DNA from: an uncultured Croceitalea sp.
GTDB lineage: Bacteria > Bacteroidota > Bacteroidia > Flavobacteriales > Flavobacteriaceae
NCBI GenBank assembly: GCA_947495075.1
Contig: CANLXH010000002.1
Location: forward strand, 1 to 64,000
Reading direction: 5' to 3'
DNA: 64,000 bases
Part shown: positions 18,314 through 26,394 of the stretch, piece by piece
How the letters are laid out: each line of letters begins with the position of its first letter
Position numbering within the stretch: the first letter of the stretch is position 1
Notes under the pieces: model-generated
The model's database searches: none
Told to the model about the DNA's origin: nothing
Seen by the model: the letters and a program-made list of their open reading frames with translations, nothing else
Made by a program: the position numbers and the translations under genes

Positions 18314-19426
18314 CTAGTTGTTATCCTCTTCCGACTCTAATCCATTCCAAACCTTAATTTTATCTTCGGCAGAAATACCTGATTTAACCTCAACATGGAT
18401 ACCGTCACTTACGCCAAGTTCTATATCTTTTCTCTCGAATTGCTGGTCTCCCTTTTCAATTTCCACGAAAGGCTTTTTAGTCTCCTCATCAAATTGGACT
18501 AAGGCTTCTTTCAAAGCTAAAACACTATCCACTTTTGCTAAAATAATTGAGGCGTTAGCACTGAGTCCAGCTCTAATAAATGTACTATCTTGCTTTTTAA
18601 GCGTTCCTTTAATTTCAAATTGAATTGCTCCGTTTTCTTCTTTACCCTTTGGAGCAATATAATCTAACACAGCATCAAAAACCTGATTTTCAATAGCTCC
18701 AACAGTAATCTGCAGCGGTAGGTCTTCTTTTATTTTACCAACTTCAGACTCATCTACCTTCCCTTCAAAAATCATTTTTTCAACATCAGCAATTGCTGCT
18801 ATGGTTGTTCCTTCATTAAAGTTGTTACTTTCTATTACTTGATTTCCAACCTCCACTGGTACTTCTAAGACCATTCCACTTACCGTAGCTTTAATCAAAG
18901 TATTAGCTGCATTTCTATAGCCACTAGTTGTACCTGTATTTACAATATCAAAACGTTTGTTTGCTGCGCTGTATGCCTGTTTAGCCTGATCATAAGTTAC
19001 TTGGGCTCTATCCAAATCTGCTTGAGAAATTACTCCTTTATTAAAAATAGATAATTGCCTTTCATAATTACGCTTTTGATCTGCAAGGTTAATTTTTGCA
19101 TCCTCAATACCATTGCGAGCATCATTTAGTGCATTTAAATTTGGCACGACCTTAATTTTAGCTAACAAATCTCCAGATTTTACATAATCTCCACCTTCTA
19201 CATATACTTCTTCTATTACTCCAGAAATATTAGGTTTAATTAGCACTTCTTCTAAGGGTAAAATACTCCCTGTAGCCACTGTCTTTTTAATAATTGTTTG
19301 GGTTGAAGCTTGCTCGGTCTCATACACTACAGGGTCTTCAGCGTTTTTTTGATATAAATAATACATAGAACCGCCAAAACCTAAGACGATTACTAATAAA
19401 ATAATGATGGTTACTGATTTTTTCAT
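18314..19426 (-). CDS. Periplasmic adaptor of a MacA/HlyD-type efflux pump (copy 1)
   Basis: I use the ATG at 19426 (MKKSVTIIILLVIVLGFGG), which puts the membrane anchor at the N-terminus; an upstream start at 19453 would add nine residues. The 370-residue protein has lipoyl halves (IKPNISGVIEEVYVEGG and IKATVSGMVLEVPVEVG), a helical hairpin, a beta barrel and a membrane-proximal domain. It has exactly the length of the adaptor at 13873-14985 and aligns with it end to end by eye (for example ASIVL/ASIIL, then LGVSDGI and EDKIKVWN). It follows its two permeases by 70 bases. Confidence 0.92.
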   Translation of the reverse strand: MKKSVTIIILLVIVLGFGGSMYYLYQKNAEDPVVYETEQASTQTIIKKTVATGSILPLEEVLIKPNISGVIEEVYVEGGDYVKSGDLLAKIKVVPNLNALNDARNGIEDAKINLADQKRNYERQLSIFNKGVISQADLDRAQVTYDQAKQAYSAANKRFDIVNTGTTSGYRNAANTLIKATVSGMVLEVPVEVGNQVIESNNFNEGTTIAAIADVEKMIFEGKVDESEVGKIKEDLPLQITVGAIENQVFDAVLDYIAPKGKEENGAIQFEIKGTLKKQDSTFIRAGLSANASIILAKVDSVLALKEALVQFDEETKKPFVEIEKGDQQFERKDIELGVSDGIHVEVKSGISAEDKIKVWNGLESEEDNN

Positions 19427-19496
19427 TTTTGATTGATTTAATTTTTGGAACATACATTCCAGAGTTCAAAAACTCTATGATTAGCTATCTTTTATA

Positions 19497-20756
19497 TTAT
19501 TCTGTTCTTAATGCATCTATTGGTTTTACTTTAATAGCACTTTGCGCTGGTATAAAACCTGCTAGTAAGCCTGAAAGTATTAAAATTGTTAACGCCAAGG
19601 CAACCACACCAACACTAACACTTGGGTTTAAAAACATATCTACAGGACCAACATTATCTAAAAGCGCATTAACCCCATAAATAAATAGTGACCCTGTTAT
19701 TATCCCAGTCATCCCTGAGATAATGGTAAGAAAAATAGATTCCATTAAAATCTGTTTCTTTATGGACCATGGATTCTCCCCTAGTGCTCTTCTAATTCCT
19801 ATTTCTTTAGTTCTTTCTTTTACCACAATTAACATGATATTGCTAATACCAATTACTCCAGAAATTAATACTAGTGTACCTACTATAATTGCAATCCAAC
19901 GCATGGCAGAAAAAAGAGTTTCAACTCTATTATATTGTCTAAACAAATCAAAAAAGCCAATTGCTCTTTCATCATCTGGATGTACTTTTCTACTTTGTTT
20001 TACCGTGCCAATAATTTTATCTGTAAGCTTACTTATAGACTTACCATTCTTTGCCGTGAGGGCCATCCAACCAACATTATCTGCTCTATTAAAAGCTTGA
20101 GAAAAAGAGGTGAAAGGCGCGTAGATTTGTCTTTCGCTATCTTGGTTTCCACCATTACTTGTCTTTTCTTTATAGGTACCTACCACCATAAAATTAACAC
20201 CAGAAATTTTAAGATAAGTTCCCAGAACTTCTTCGTCTTCTTTATATAAATCTTTTCTTATTCCATCTCCGATAACGACTACTTTTCGTTTCTCTCTTAT
20301 ATCATTATGATTGATAAAACGCCCTTTAGCAACATACATAGGGTTTTGCTGTAATATTTCTGGATAATCTCCAAAGATGCGATATGAACCAGTTTCTGTT
20401 CCGTAAATAACGTTATCAACACCACTTGGGCTACGCAAACTATTTCTGGGAGAAATTATCTTAAGTTCAGGAACTTTTTGGCGTAGTAAATCAACATCTT
20501 CCAACTTAAAATTAAATCTACGCCCCTCTGGTAAACCTTGATATGCCATTGTAGTATTCTGCGTCCACATAAACATCGTGTTTGTGGCTACACCATTAAA
20601 ATCTTGCTTAATACCATTCTCCAAGCCTTTACCAGCTGCTAGGAGTATAATTAAAATAAGTATTCCCCAAAACACGCCAAATGCAGTTAGTATAGTTCTA
20701 AACCAATTACTAGTTAGCACCTCTAAAATTTCTTTCCAACGATCTCTATTAAACAT
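19497..20756 (-). CDS. MacB-type ABC transporter permease (module 1, second permease)
   Basis: I place the start at the ATG at 20756 (MFNRDRWKEILEVL), two bases after the stop of the preceding permease; a longer start would overlap that gene. The 419-residue product has the MacB layout: helix (FRTILTAFGVFWGILILIILL), periplasmic core and three C-terminal helices with VKERTKEIGIRRALGENPW. It shares HPDDERAIG and other core strings with the permease at 15028-16284. It has no ATP-binding domain and should depend on the ATPase encoded further down the operon. Confidence 0.92.
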   Translation of the reverse strand: MFNRDRWKEILEVLTSNWFRTILTAFGVFWGILILIILLAAGKGLENGIKQDFNGVATNTMFMWTQNTTMAYQGLPEGRRFNFKLEDVDLLRQKVPELKIISPRNSLRSPSGVDNVIYGTETGSYRIFGDYPEILQQNPMYVAKGRFINHNDIREKRKVVVIGDGIRKDLYKEDEEVLGTYLKISGVNFMVVGTYKEKTSNGGNQDSERQIYAPFTSFSQAFNRADNVGWMALTAKNGKSISKLTDKIIGTVKQSRKVHPDDERAIGFFDLFRQYNRVETLFSAMRWIAIIVGTLVLISGVIGISNIMLIVVKERTKEIGIRRALGENPWSIKKQILMESIFLTIISGMTGIITGSLFIYGVNALLDNVGPVDMFLNPSVSVGVVALALTILILSGLLAGFIPAQSAIKVKPIDALRTE

Positions 20757-20758
20757 AA

Positions 20759-22009
20759 CTACTCGTCTCTTAAGGCTTCTATTGTGTGAATACTTGCGGC
20801 TCTCCATGCTGGAAAAAACCCAGCAATAGCTCCTGCAAAAACCAAAACTAAAACCGTTGTAAATGCCACTGTAAAGTTTACAGAAGGATTTACAACATAA
20901 TCTATCTCGACATTTGGACCTACAACTTCCAAAATAGCCATGCTAAAAATTAGTCCTGAAAACCCTGAAATTGCAGTCACAAAAATTGACTCTTGCAATA
21001 TCATACCTACAATACCCCATGGCTTTGCTCCTAGGGCTTTACGTATACCTATTTCTCTCGTCCTCTCTTTAACAACAATCAACATAATATTACTTACCCC
21101 AACTACACCAGCTATTATAGTACAAACACCTACAAACCAAAAAAAGAATTTTATATTTCCTGTTAGTCCATAATAACGTTTTGCTTCTTCAATAGGGTTC
21201 CAAACACGTATAGCTCTATCATCTTCTGGAGCAACACCATGATATTCATTTAAGTAAGTTTTTATTTCTTTAATGAACTCATCTGTGTTTGCAACAGTTT
21301 CATTTAATGAACCTTGGTCTGGTAAAAGATAATTTATATTATTAAGGTTATCACCTCCATTAAATGCAAGTTGTGCAGTGGAAATAGGGATAAATATCCG
21401 TTCTTCTTCACCTTCATCATCTCCATATTCTCCAAAAACTCCTACAATTTTAAACCCTGCTCCAGATATGGTGATGTATTCTCCAAGGGGTGAGTCTAAA
21501 TCTGCAAAAACCTCTCTTCTTATTTTGTTGCTGATTACAGCGACTTTTGCATTACTGCGAACATCAGCTTCATTAATATATCTACCTTCAGATAAATATT
21601 CATTTTCTATAGTTTGTAAATCGCCATTTGTACCAGCTACATTATATACCAGTAAGTCATTGTTATAAACCACTTTTACCCCTCTTGGAAAGTAAAGCAC
21701 AGAACCTTTTTCATAGCCATCACCCATATAGCTTTGGATGGTATTAAAGTTTTCATTTTTAAGTTGAATTCTTCGGCCAGGATTAAGGCCTTTATATTCT
21801 ATTGTAGTTCGTCCTGGCCAAACCCAAATGCTAGTAGCAGCATCACCTTTAAATTCAGCCTCTATGCCATTTTGCATACCTTGACCAAAACCTAATAAAA
21901 TCACTAGAATAAATATTCCTGAAGCAACAGAAAGACCCGTAAGGAATGTCCGCAATTTATTCTTGCGAATGGTGTCAAATATCTCTTGCCATCTCTCGAT
22001 GTCAAACAT
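20759..22009 (-). CDS. MacB-type ABC transporter permease (module 1, first permease)
   Basis: First gene of the efflux operon. I choose the ATG at 22009 (MFDIERWQEIFDTIRKNKLR), which matches the start of the paralogue at 16287-17516; a start 45 bases upstream would add a polar stretch lacking in the other three permeases. The 416-residue product has an N-terminal helix (FLTGLSVASGIFILVILLGFG), a MacB periplasmic core and three C-terminal helices with VKERTREIGIRKALGAKPW. The 94-base gap upstream holds an inverted repeat that may be regulatory. Confidence 0.92.
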   Translation of the reverse strand: MFDIERWQEIFDTIRKNKLRTFLTGLSVASGIFILVILLGFGQGMQNGIEAEFKGDAATSIWVWPGRTTIEYKGLNPGRRIQLKNENFNTIQSYMGDGYEKGSVLYFPRGVKVVYNNDLLVYNVAGTNGDLQTIENEYLSEGRYINEADVRSNAKVAVISNKIRREVFADLDSPLGEYITISGAGFKIVGVFGEYGDDEGEEERIFIPISTAQLAFNGGDNLNNINYLLPDQGSLNETVANTDEFIKEIKTYLNEYHGVAPEDDRAIRVWNPIEEAKRYYGLTGNIKFFFWFVGVCTIIAGVVGVSNIMLIVVKERTREIGIRKALGAKPWGIVGMILQESIFVTAISGFSGLIFSMAILEVVGPNVEIDYVVNPSVNFTVAFTTVLVLVFAGAIAGFFPAWRAASIHTIEALRDE

Positions 22010-22052
22010 TGGGTTGGTTTTTGATGATTGATGAATACCTAAGGGTACACTC

Positions 22053-22076
22053 AATAAGACTGAAGTTAGTCTTATT
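22053..22076. repeat. Inverted repeat before the efflux operon
   Basis: Two perfect 9-base arms, aataagact (22053-22061) and agtcttatt (22068-22076), are separated by six bases. They lie 44-67 bases before the ATG of the first permease gene. There is no T tract after it on the minus strand, so it is a poor terminator for the upstream gene. The position and symmetry suit an operator for a dimeric repressor, but no regulator gene is adjacent. Confidence 0.5.
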
Positions 22077-22103
22077 TGTTACACTTTTTTTGTAAAAAAA
22101 ATG

Positions 22104-22334
22104 TTAAACAACAGTGTTTCTGGTTCTTAGCTTACGATAAATAATAAAAAACAAACCAGCTACCAATATATATGGAATTGCCATTAAGTAAACAATTCCA
22201 TTATTAATACCTTCTGCTTGACTAGTGTCAGCTTCACTCTCTAACGCAGCTCTACACATTGCGCATTGTGCTTCTACTAGCTCTGGAAAAAGAACTAAAC
22301 CTATAACTAAGATGGGTATTATTTTTTTTGCCAT
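22104..22334 (-). CDS. Small CxxC membrane protein of the oxidase assembly block
   Basis: A 76-residue protein. I start it at the ATG at 22334, which shares one base with the DUF420 stop (TAATG). Residues 1-22 form a signal peptide ending in VEA. The mature protein begins QCAMCRAA, with Cys24 and Cys27 in a CxxC, and a membrane helix (about residues 48-66, YLMAIPYILVAGLFFIIY) is followed by a short basic tail. The CxxC would lie on the outer side of the membrane. It is the last gene of the SCO block, which suggests a role in metal or thiol handling for cytochrome oxidase. I do not recognise a named family. Confidence 0.75.
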   Translation of the reverse strand: MAKKIIPILVIGLVLFPELVEAQCAMCRAALESEADTSQAEGINNGIVYLMAIPYILVAGLFFIIYRKLRTRNTVV

Positions 22335-22864
22335 TAGTAATATGGTGATATCATTAAATAAACTATAACTCCAGTTATAGCAACATACAACCAGATAGGA
22401 AAAGTAAACCTTGCCCATTTCTTATGTGAAACATAATCTTTAAGAAAATAAGACTTACTATAAGTAATTAATACCAAGGGTATAATTATTATTGAGAGCA
22501 CAATATGAGTTATTAAAATAAAGAAATAAACATACCTTAAAATACCTTCTCCACCGTAAGAGGTAGATTCTGAGGTCATATGATAAGCCACATACATTCC
22601 TAAAAACACTACCGACAAAAAGATACAAAACGTCATAAAGTTTTGATGTAACTTTTGTTTTCCTTTCTTAATTGCGAAGACTGCAAAAATTAAGCATAAA
22701 GCTGTGAGTCCATTAATAGTTGCATAAATAGGTGGCAAAAAGCTAAGAGGTTCTACATTTGGTATTTTATATCTAAATAAAAAAGCAACTACCAGTGGAA
22801 TAGCTATAGATAAAGTTGTTATCCAAACTTTTATTCTTTTTTCATTTACAATTTCATCTTTCAT
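22334..22864 (-). CDS. DUF420 membrane protein (CtaM-like oxidase assembly factor)
   Basis: A 176-residue integral membrane protein with about five predicted helices and the DUF420 pattern: conserved His residues in KLHQNFMTFCIFLS, AYHMTSE and LITHIVLSIIIIP, plus HKKWARFTFPIWLYVAITGV near the end. The DUF420 protein CtaM of Bacillus and Staphylococcus is needed for maturation of heme A-containing aa3-type oxidase. Its place between the SCO gene (stop and start abut) and a CxxC protein fits that role. The molecular reaction is unknown. Confidence 0.85.
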   Translation of the reverse strand: MKDEIVNEKRIKVWITTLSIAIPLVVAFLFRYKIPNVEPLSFLPPIYATINGLTALCLIFAVFAIKKGKQKLHQNFMTFCIFLSVVFLGMYVAYHMTSESTSYGGEGILRYVYFFILITHIVLSIIIIPLVLITYSKSYFLKDYVSHKKWARFTFPIWLYVAITGVIVYLMISPYY

Positions 22865-23608
22865 TTATTCGGCTAATAACTTTTTAATATCCTCTTTTAA
22901 CATGGTTATCTGTTGCGCCTCGCCTTCATTATTGGTTACTTGCTCTTCTGTAATCGTACCTCTATAATATATTAAAGCATTTCCAAAACGATCATTTCGT
23001 GAACGTATATACCCTTTTTTATCTACTAAGGCAAATGCACCTGAATGTTCAAAACCTCCAGGAGCATCTTCTTCCTCATTAGCCACTATATAAAAACCCT
23101 TATTTGCTAAATCATAAATCTCTGCTTGCTCTCCAGTCATTAAATGCCAATCCATATCAGATATACCATATTTAGTAGCATACTTTTTTAATATAGTTGG
23201 AGTATCGTATCTTGGGTTAATTGTAAAAGAAGCGACTCCAAAGTCCTCATCATTTTTAAAAGTTTCTTGAAGTTCGACCAAGTTTTTAGTCATAATTGGG
23301 CAAATAGTTGGGCAAGTTGTAAAGAAAAACTCTACCACATATACCTTGCCCAAATAATCTTCATTAGAGATTAGAATACTATCTTGGTTTATAAAAGAAA
23401 AATTGGGCACTTTGCGCTTAGTACCATTGTTTACTATATAAGATAAATCACTAGCCCTATTAGTGTTTGCTAATCTGTCATTTTCAACAACAGAACCTTC
23501 TTTTAAACGATTAACAATTCTAGGAATAACAATAATACCAAATACTAATATTATTAAAGAAACCCATACATAGGTATATTTTTTACTATTATTTACTCCT
23601 GTTGGCAT
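22865..23608 (-). CDS. SCO1/SenC copper-site assembly protein
   Basis: A 247-residue membrane-anchored protein with one N-terminal helix (about residues 13-29) and a thioredoxin-fold domain facing outward. It holds the SCO motif TTCPTICP with Cys99 and Cys103, and the distal His in FEHSGAFALVD, the three ligands that bind copper. SCO proteins deliver copper to, or reduce the cysteines of, the CuA centre in oxidase subunit II. Its start lies 20 bases inside the upstream cysteine-less gene and it abuts DUF420, so all four assembly genes are tightly coupled. Confidence 0.93.
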   Translation of the reverse strand: MPTGVNNSKKYTYVWVSLIILVFGIIVIPRIVNRLKEGSVVENDRLANTNRASDLSYIVNNGTKRKVPNFSFINQDSILISNEDYLGKVYVVEFFFTTCPTICPIMTKNLVELQETFKNDEDFGVASFTINPRYDTPTILKKYATKYGISDMDWHLMTGEQAEIYDLANKGFYIVANEEEDAPGGFEHSGAFALVDKKGYIRSRNDRFGNALIYYRGTITEEQVTNNEGEAQQITMLKEDIKKLLAE

Positions 23609-24221
23609 TGTTCTTTTTTAATGCTAGTCTATATTCAGCCAAAATAATTTTTACATCATCCTCCATCTTGTTATTCAGCTCTGCTACAGATATGGTATTA
23701 AAGCCATATTTTATTTCTTCATCCTCATCATCGTCTCTACCTCGTAGTTTTCTGTTTTTATCAATAATAAAAACATTAGGGTTACCCAAATTCTCATCAA
23801 GCTTTAAATCCGTTTGCAAATCTTTAAACATTAACTCTATTTTAGCTGACTCACTAAAAACAAAATTCCATTTTTCAGCATCCGCCAGTTGTCCCAATTC
23901 TTCTTTCAAATCCTCAACGGCGTTCTCACTTCCTATTGGAGCAACCATTATCATTTGAAAATCATTAAACTCATGAAAACGTTTATATATTTTCTGATTC
24001 AAATTAAAAACATTCCCCTTTACTTGGTCAATATTACTCCCAAGAAAACCAAGAATGGTAATCTTATCCTCAAAAGTATACGCAGGGTTTATTGAAGAAA
24101 CGTCTGTTACTTTTTCAGTCAAAACAGGCAGTTTTCCAAAATTATTTACACCAGAAGCAAAAAAAAGATATGCTACTAAAGGGAGGATAAACAGAACTAC
24201 TAAAACTAAGACTTTTTTCAT
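23589..24221 (-). CDS. Cysteine-less SCO/thioredoxin-like membrane-anchored protein
   Basis: A 210-residue protein starting at the ATG at 24221 (MKKVLVLVVLFILPLVAYLFF, a membrane anchor). An earlier TTG would add six residues. The rest has the strand-helix order of a thioredoxin fold: DKITILGFLG where SCO has its CxxxC strand, FNDFQMIMVAP as the next strand, and NPNVFIIDKNRKLRGR before the C-terminal helices. It has no cysteine anywhere. It overlaps the SCO gene by 20 bases and is first in the assembly block. It may be a structural partner of SCO; no biochemical role is known to me. Confidence 0.75.
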   Translation of the reverse strand: MKKVLVLVVLFILPLVAYLFFASGVNNFGKLPVLTEKVTDVSSINPAYTFEDKITILGFLGSNIDQVKGNVFNLNQKIYKRFHEFNDFQMIMVAPIGSENAVEDLKEELGQLADAEKWNFVFSESAKIELMFKDLQTDLKLDENLGNPNVFIIDKNRKLRGRDDDEDEEIKYGFNTISVAELNNKMEDDVKIILAEYRLALKKNNANRSK

Positions 24222-24243
24222 AGATAAAGTACTATACAAAAGT

Positions 24244-24272
24244 AAAAAAGACGGCTTTAAAAACCGTCTTTT
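24244..24272 (-). terminator. Terminator between coxIV and the SCO block
   Basis: A 9-bp perfect stem (24246-24254 with 24264-24272, aaaagacgg/ccgtctttt) with a 9-base loop is followed on the minus strand by a T tract (complement of 24244-24249). It separates the ctaB-coxIII-coxIII-coxIV genes from the assembly genes, either ending the transcript or reducing downstream expression. Confidence 0.65.
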
Positions 24273-24298
24273 AGTACTATTTTATTTGACTCACAATC

Positions 24299-24682
24299 TT
24301 AGAAATCCCAAGCCATAAATCCATTTTTGAAGACATCATAAATATATGTAGCTTCAAAAAGTAATATTGTGATTAGATAGACTACCAAAAATATAGGTGT
24401 CCAAACAATAGCTCTTCTTAAAGAGCTCTTCTCATCTCTTAGGTGCATGAAATCCCATGCAATGTAATACGCTTTTACAAGTGTAAGAATAATGAAAATC
24501 CAATTAAGTAATTTCATATCCAAGAAATACGTCTTAATTAAAAAATCTGGCTTGATAATACCTAGAACAACTTCTATAGTGGTTACAAGTGTAAGGAATG
24601 CTAAAACTCCCCAAATCTTCTGCGTATTGGACTTAAACTTCCAAAGACCTCTAAAAATTTCTAATTTATGTTCGTGCGCCAT
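24299..24682 (-). CDS. Cytochrome c oxidase subunit IV family protein
   Basis: A 127-residue membrane protein with three helices (about residues 22-40, 55-76 and 87-112). It carries the family pattern KAYYIAWDFMHLRDEKSSLRR in the loop after the second helix. Prokaryotic subunit IV is a small accessory subunit of aa3-type oxidase, thought to stabilise the complex. It follows the larger subunit III gene by 50 bases and ends the first half of the locus before a terminator. Confidence 0.9.
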   Translation of the reverse strand: MAHEHKLEIFRGLWKFKSNTQKIWGVLAFLTLVTTIEVVLGIIKPDFLIKTYFLDMKLLNWIFIILTLVKAYYIAWDFMHLRDEKSSLRRAIVWTPIFLVVYLITILLFEATYIYDVFKNGFMAWDF

Positions 24683-24732
24683 GTTGCGTAATCTTTATAA
24701 AGACTTCCGTTAATGGAAGTAAATTTTAAAAT

Positions 24733-25710
24733 TTATACCAAATAAAAGAATGTAAATACAAATACCCAGACTAAATCTACAAAGTGCCAGTATAATCCAA
24801 CTTTCTCCACCATTTCGTAATGTCCTCTTCTTTCATAAGTACCTAAAATCACATTAAAGAAAATAATGATATTTATTACTACACCTGAGAAAACGTGAAA
24901 GCCGTGAAAGCCTGTTATAAAAAAGAAGAAATCGGCGAACAGACGGCTACCATACTCATTACGTACTAAGTTTGCACCTTCTACAACTCGTACAGCGTCT
25001 TTTAGTTTCAATAGTGATTCCTCTCTATTCAAGAGTGTTTTTTCTCCTTCTTCGCTAATTTTTTCAGTTCTTATTAAAATATTGGGGTCTGCTTTAAATC
25101 CTGTAATTACTTCATTTAATGATAATGTAGTTAAAGAACTTTCATCTGCATTAAACCAAATACCCTTATCCGCAGTATTTGCTATTCTATTCTCTTTTAA
25201 AGGAACAGCAAAGTCTGCAATAGCAGCTCTTTCGCCTGTATCTGCTTGAACAAATTGTAATACACGACCTCCTTTAGTCTCTAGCGCTCCAAAGTCTCCC
25301 TTAATAAAAGTAGCCCATTCCCATGCTTGAGAGCCAACGAAAATAGCTCCTCCAATAATGGTTAAGAACATATAAATAATTACCTTTTTCTGTTTCATAT
25401 GATGACCTGCATCTACGGCAAGTACCATTGTTACAGATGACATAATTAAAATAAATGTCATAAAGGCCACATAAATCATAGGGTAATTACCATGAAAAAA
25501 CGGAACGTGCGTAAACACCTCATCGGCGATTGGCCAAGTTTCGATAAATTTAAATCTTGAAAAGCCGTAGGCTGCTAGAAAACCTGAAAATGTTAATGCA
25601 TCTGAAACGATGAAAAACCACATCATCATTTTACCATAACTAGCTCCTAGAGGTTTGTTTCCACCTCCCCAAACGTTTTCTTCAGTACCGGTCGTCGCCG
25701 TTGTATCCAT
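24733..25710 (-). CDS. Cytochrome c oxidase subunit III (large form)
   Basis: A 325-residue integral membrane protein of the heme-copper oxidase subunit III family. Helices before residue 135 include MMMWFFIVSDALTFSGFLAAYG and VAFMTFILIMSSVTMVLAVDAG. A polar insertion of about 100 residues (roughly 137-245) follows, and then FFFFITGFHGFHVFSGVVINIIIF and the final YWHFVDLVWVFVFTFFYLV signature. The insertion is absent from the shorter subunit III upstream. Subunit III stabilises subunit I and the proton path. The start ATG at 25710 lies 92 bases after the shorter subunit III gene. Confidence 0.92.
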   Translation of the reverse strand: MDTTATTGTEENVWGGGNKPLGASYGKMMMWFFIVSDALTFSGFLAAYGFSRFKFIETWPIADEVFTHVPFFHGNYPMIYVAFMTFILIMSSVTMVLAVDAGHHMKQKKVIIYMFLTIIGGAIFVGSQAWEWATFIKGDFGALETKGGRVLQFVQADTGERAAIADFAVPLKENRIANTADKGIWFNADESSLTTLSLNEVITGFKADPNILIRTEKISEEGEKTLLNREESLLKLKDAVRVVEGANLVRNEYGSRLFADFFFFITGFHGFHVFSGVVINIIIFFNVILGTYERRGHYEMVEKVGLYWHFVDLVWVFVFTFFYLV

Positions 25711-25802
25711 AAAAAAGTCGTTTTAATAAAACTTTAGCAAATTTACATCTTTTGCTGTATTGAAAAAGATAATCTGGATTGAAAACTTTTACAAATGCAA
25801 TT

Positions 25803-26384
25803 TTATTTTACAAAAAACATAAATACTATTAAATACACCCATAAAATATCTAGAAAATGCCAAAATGTTGCGCCTAATTCTAGCCCTAACATATTTTCAG
25901 GTGAATATTTTTTTCTTAATTGTTGTGTAATTACCACTAATAGCGAGATTAATCCTGCGACTACATGCAAAATATGTACAAATGCAATTAAAAAAATGTA
26001 TGACATTTTAATATTACTTGTGGGACCTGTAAAATAATATCCACTTTCTAACATTTGTGAAAACCCTACAAATTGGAGCACAATAAAACTTATTCCTAAA
26101 ACAAGTGTGATTAATAAGTAATTAGTAACCTGCTTTTGTTTGCCCTGTTTGGCTGTTTTTTTTGCAAGAATATATGTTATACTGCTCACAATAATTAATG
26201 CGGTACTAATAAAAAAGGCTTGTGGTAAATCAATATTATTTAACCAATCCTCACGTTTGCTACTCACAATATATGCGCTAGTCCAACCTGCAAAACCCAT
26301 AATTAGGCTAACAATACCAAACCAAAGCATCATTTTCTTTGACCTGTCTTGTTTTTCTTTTGCTGTACCTTGAGTTAAATCCAT
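25803..26384 (-). CDS. Cytochrome c oxidase subunit III (short form)
   Basis: A 193-residue membrane protein with five predicted helices and the subunit III signatures AFVHILHVVAGLISLLVV and FWHFLDILWVYLIVFMFF. It lacks the polar insertion of the neighbouring subunit III. Flavobacterial oxidase loci commonly carry both forms side by side, so both may be part of one enzyme. The start is 10 bases after the ctaB stop. Confidence 0.92.
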   Translation of the reverse strand: MDLTQGTAKEKQDRSKKMMLWFGIVSLIMGFAGWTSAYIVSSKREDWLNNIDLPQAFFISTALIIVSSITYILAKKTAKQGKQKQVTNYLLITLVLGISFIVLQFVGFSQMLESGYYFTGPTSNIKMSYIFLIAFVHILHVVAGLISLLVVITQQLRKKYSPENMLGLELGATFWHFLDILWVYLIVFMFFVK

Positions 26385-26394
26385 AACTATTTAC

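Noticed and set aside
13873..19426. Adaptors considered as RND pump partners
   Set aside because: No RND inner membrane pump gene is present; all inner membrane partners are MacB-type permeases with an ABC ATPase.
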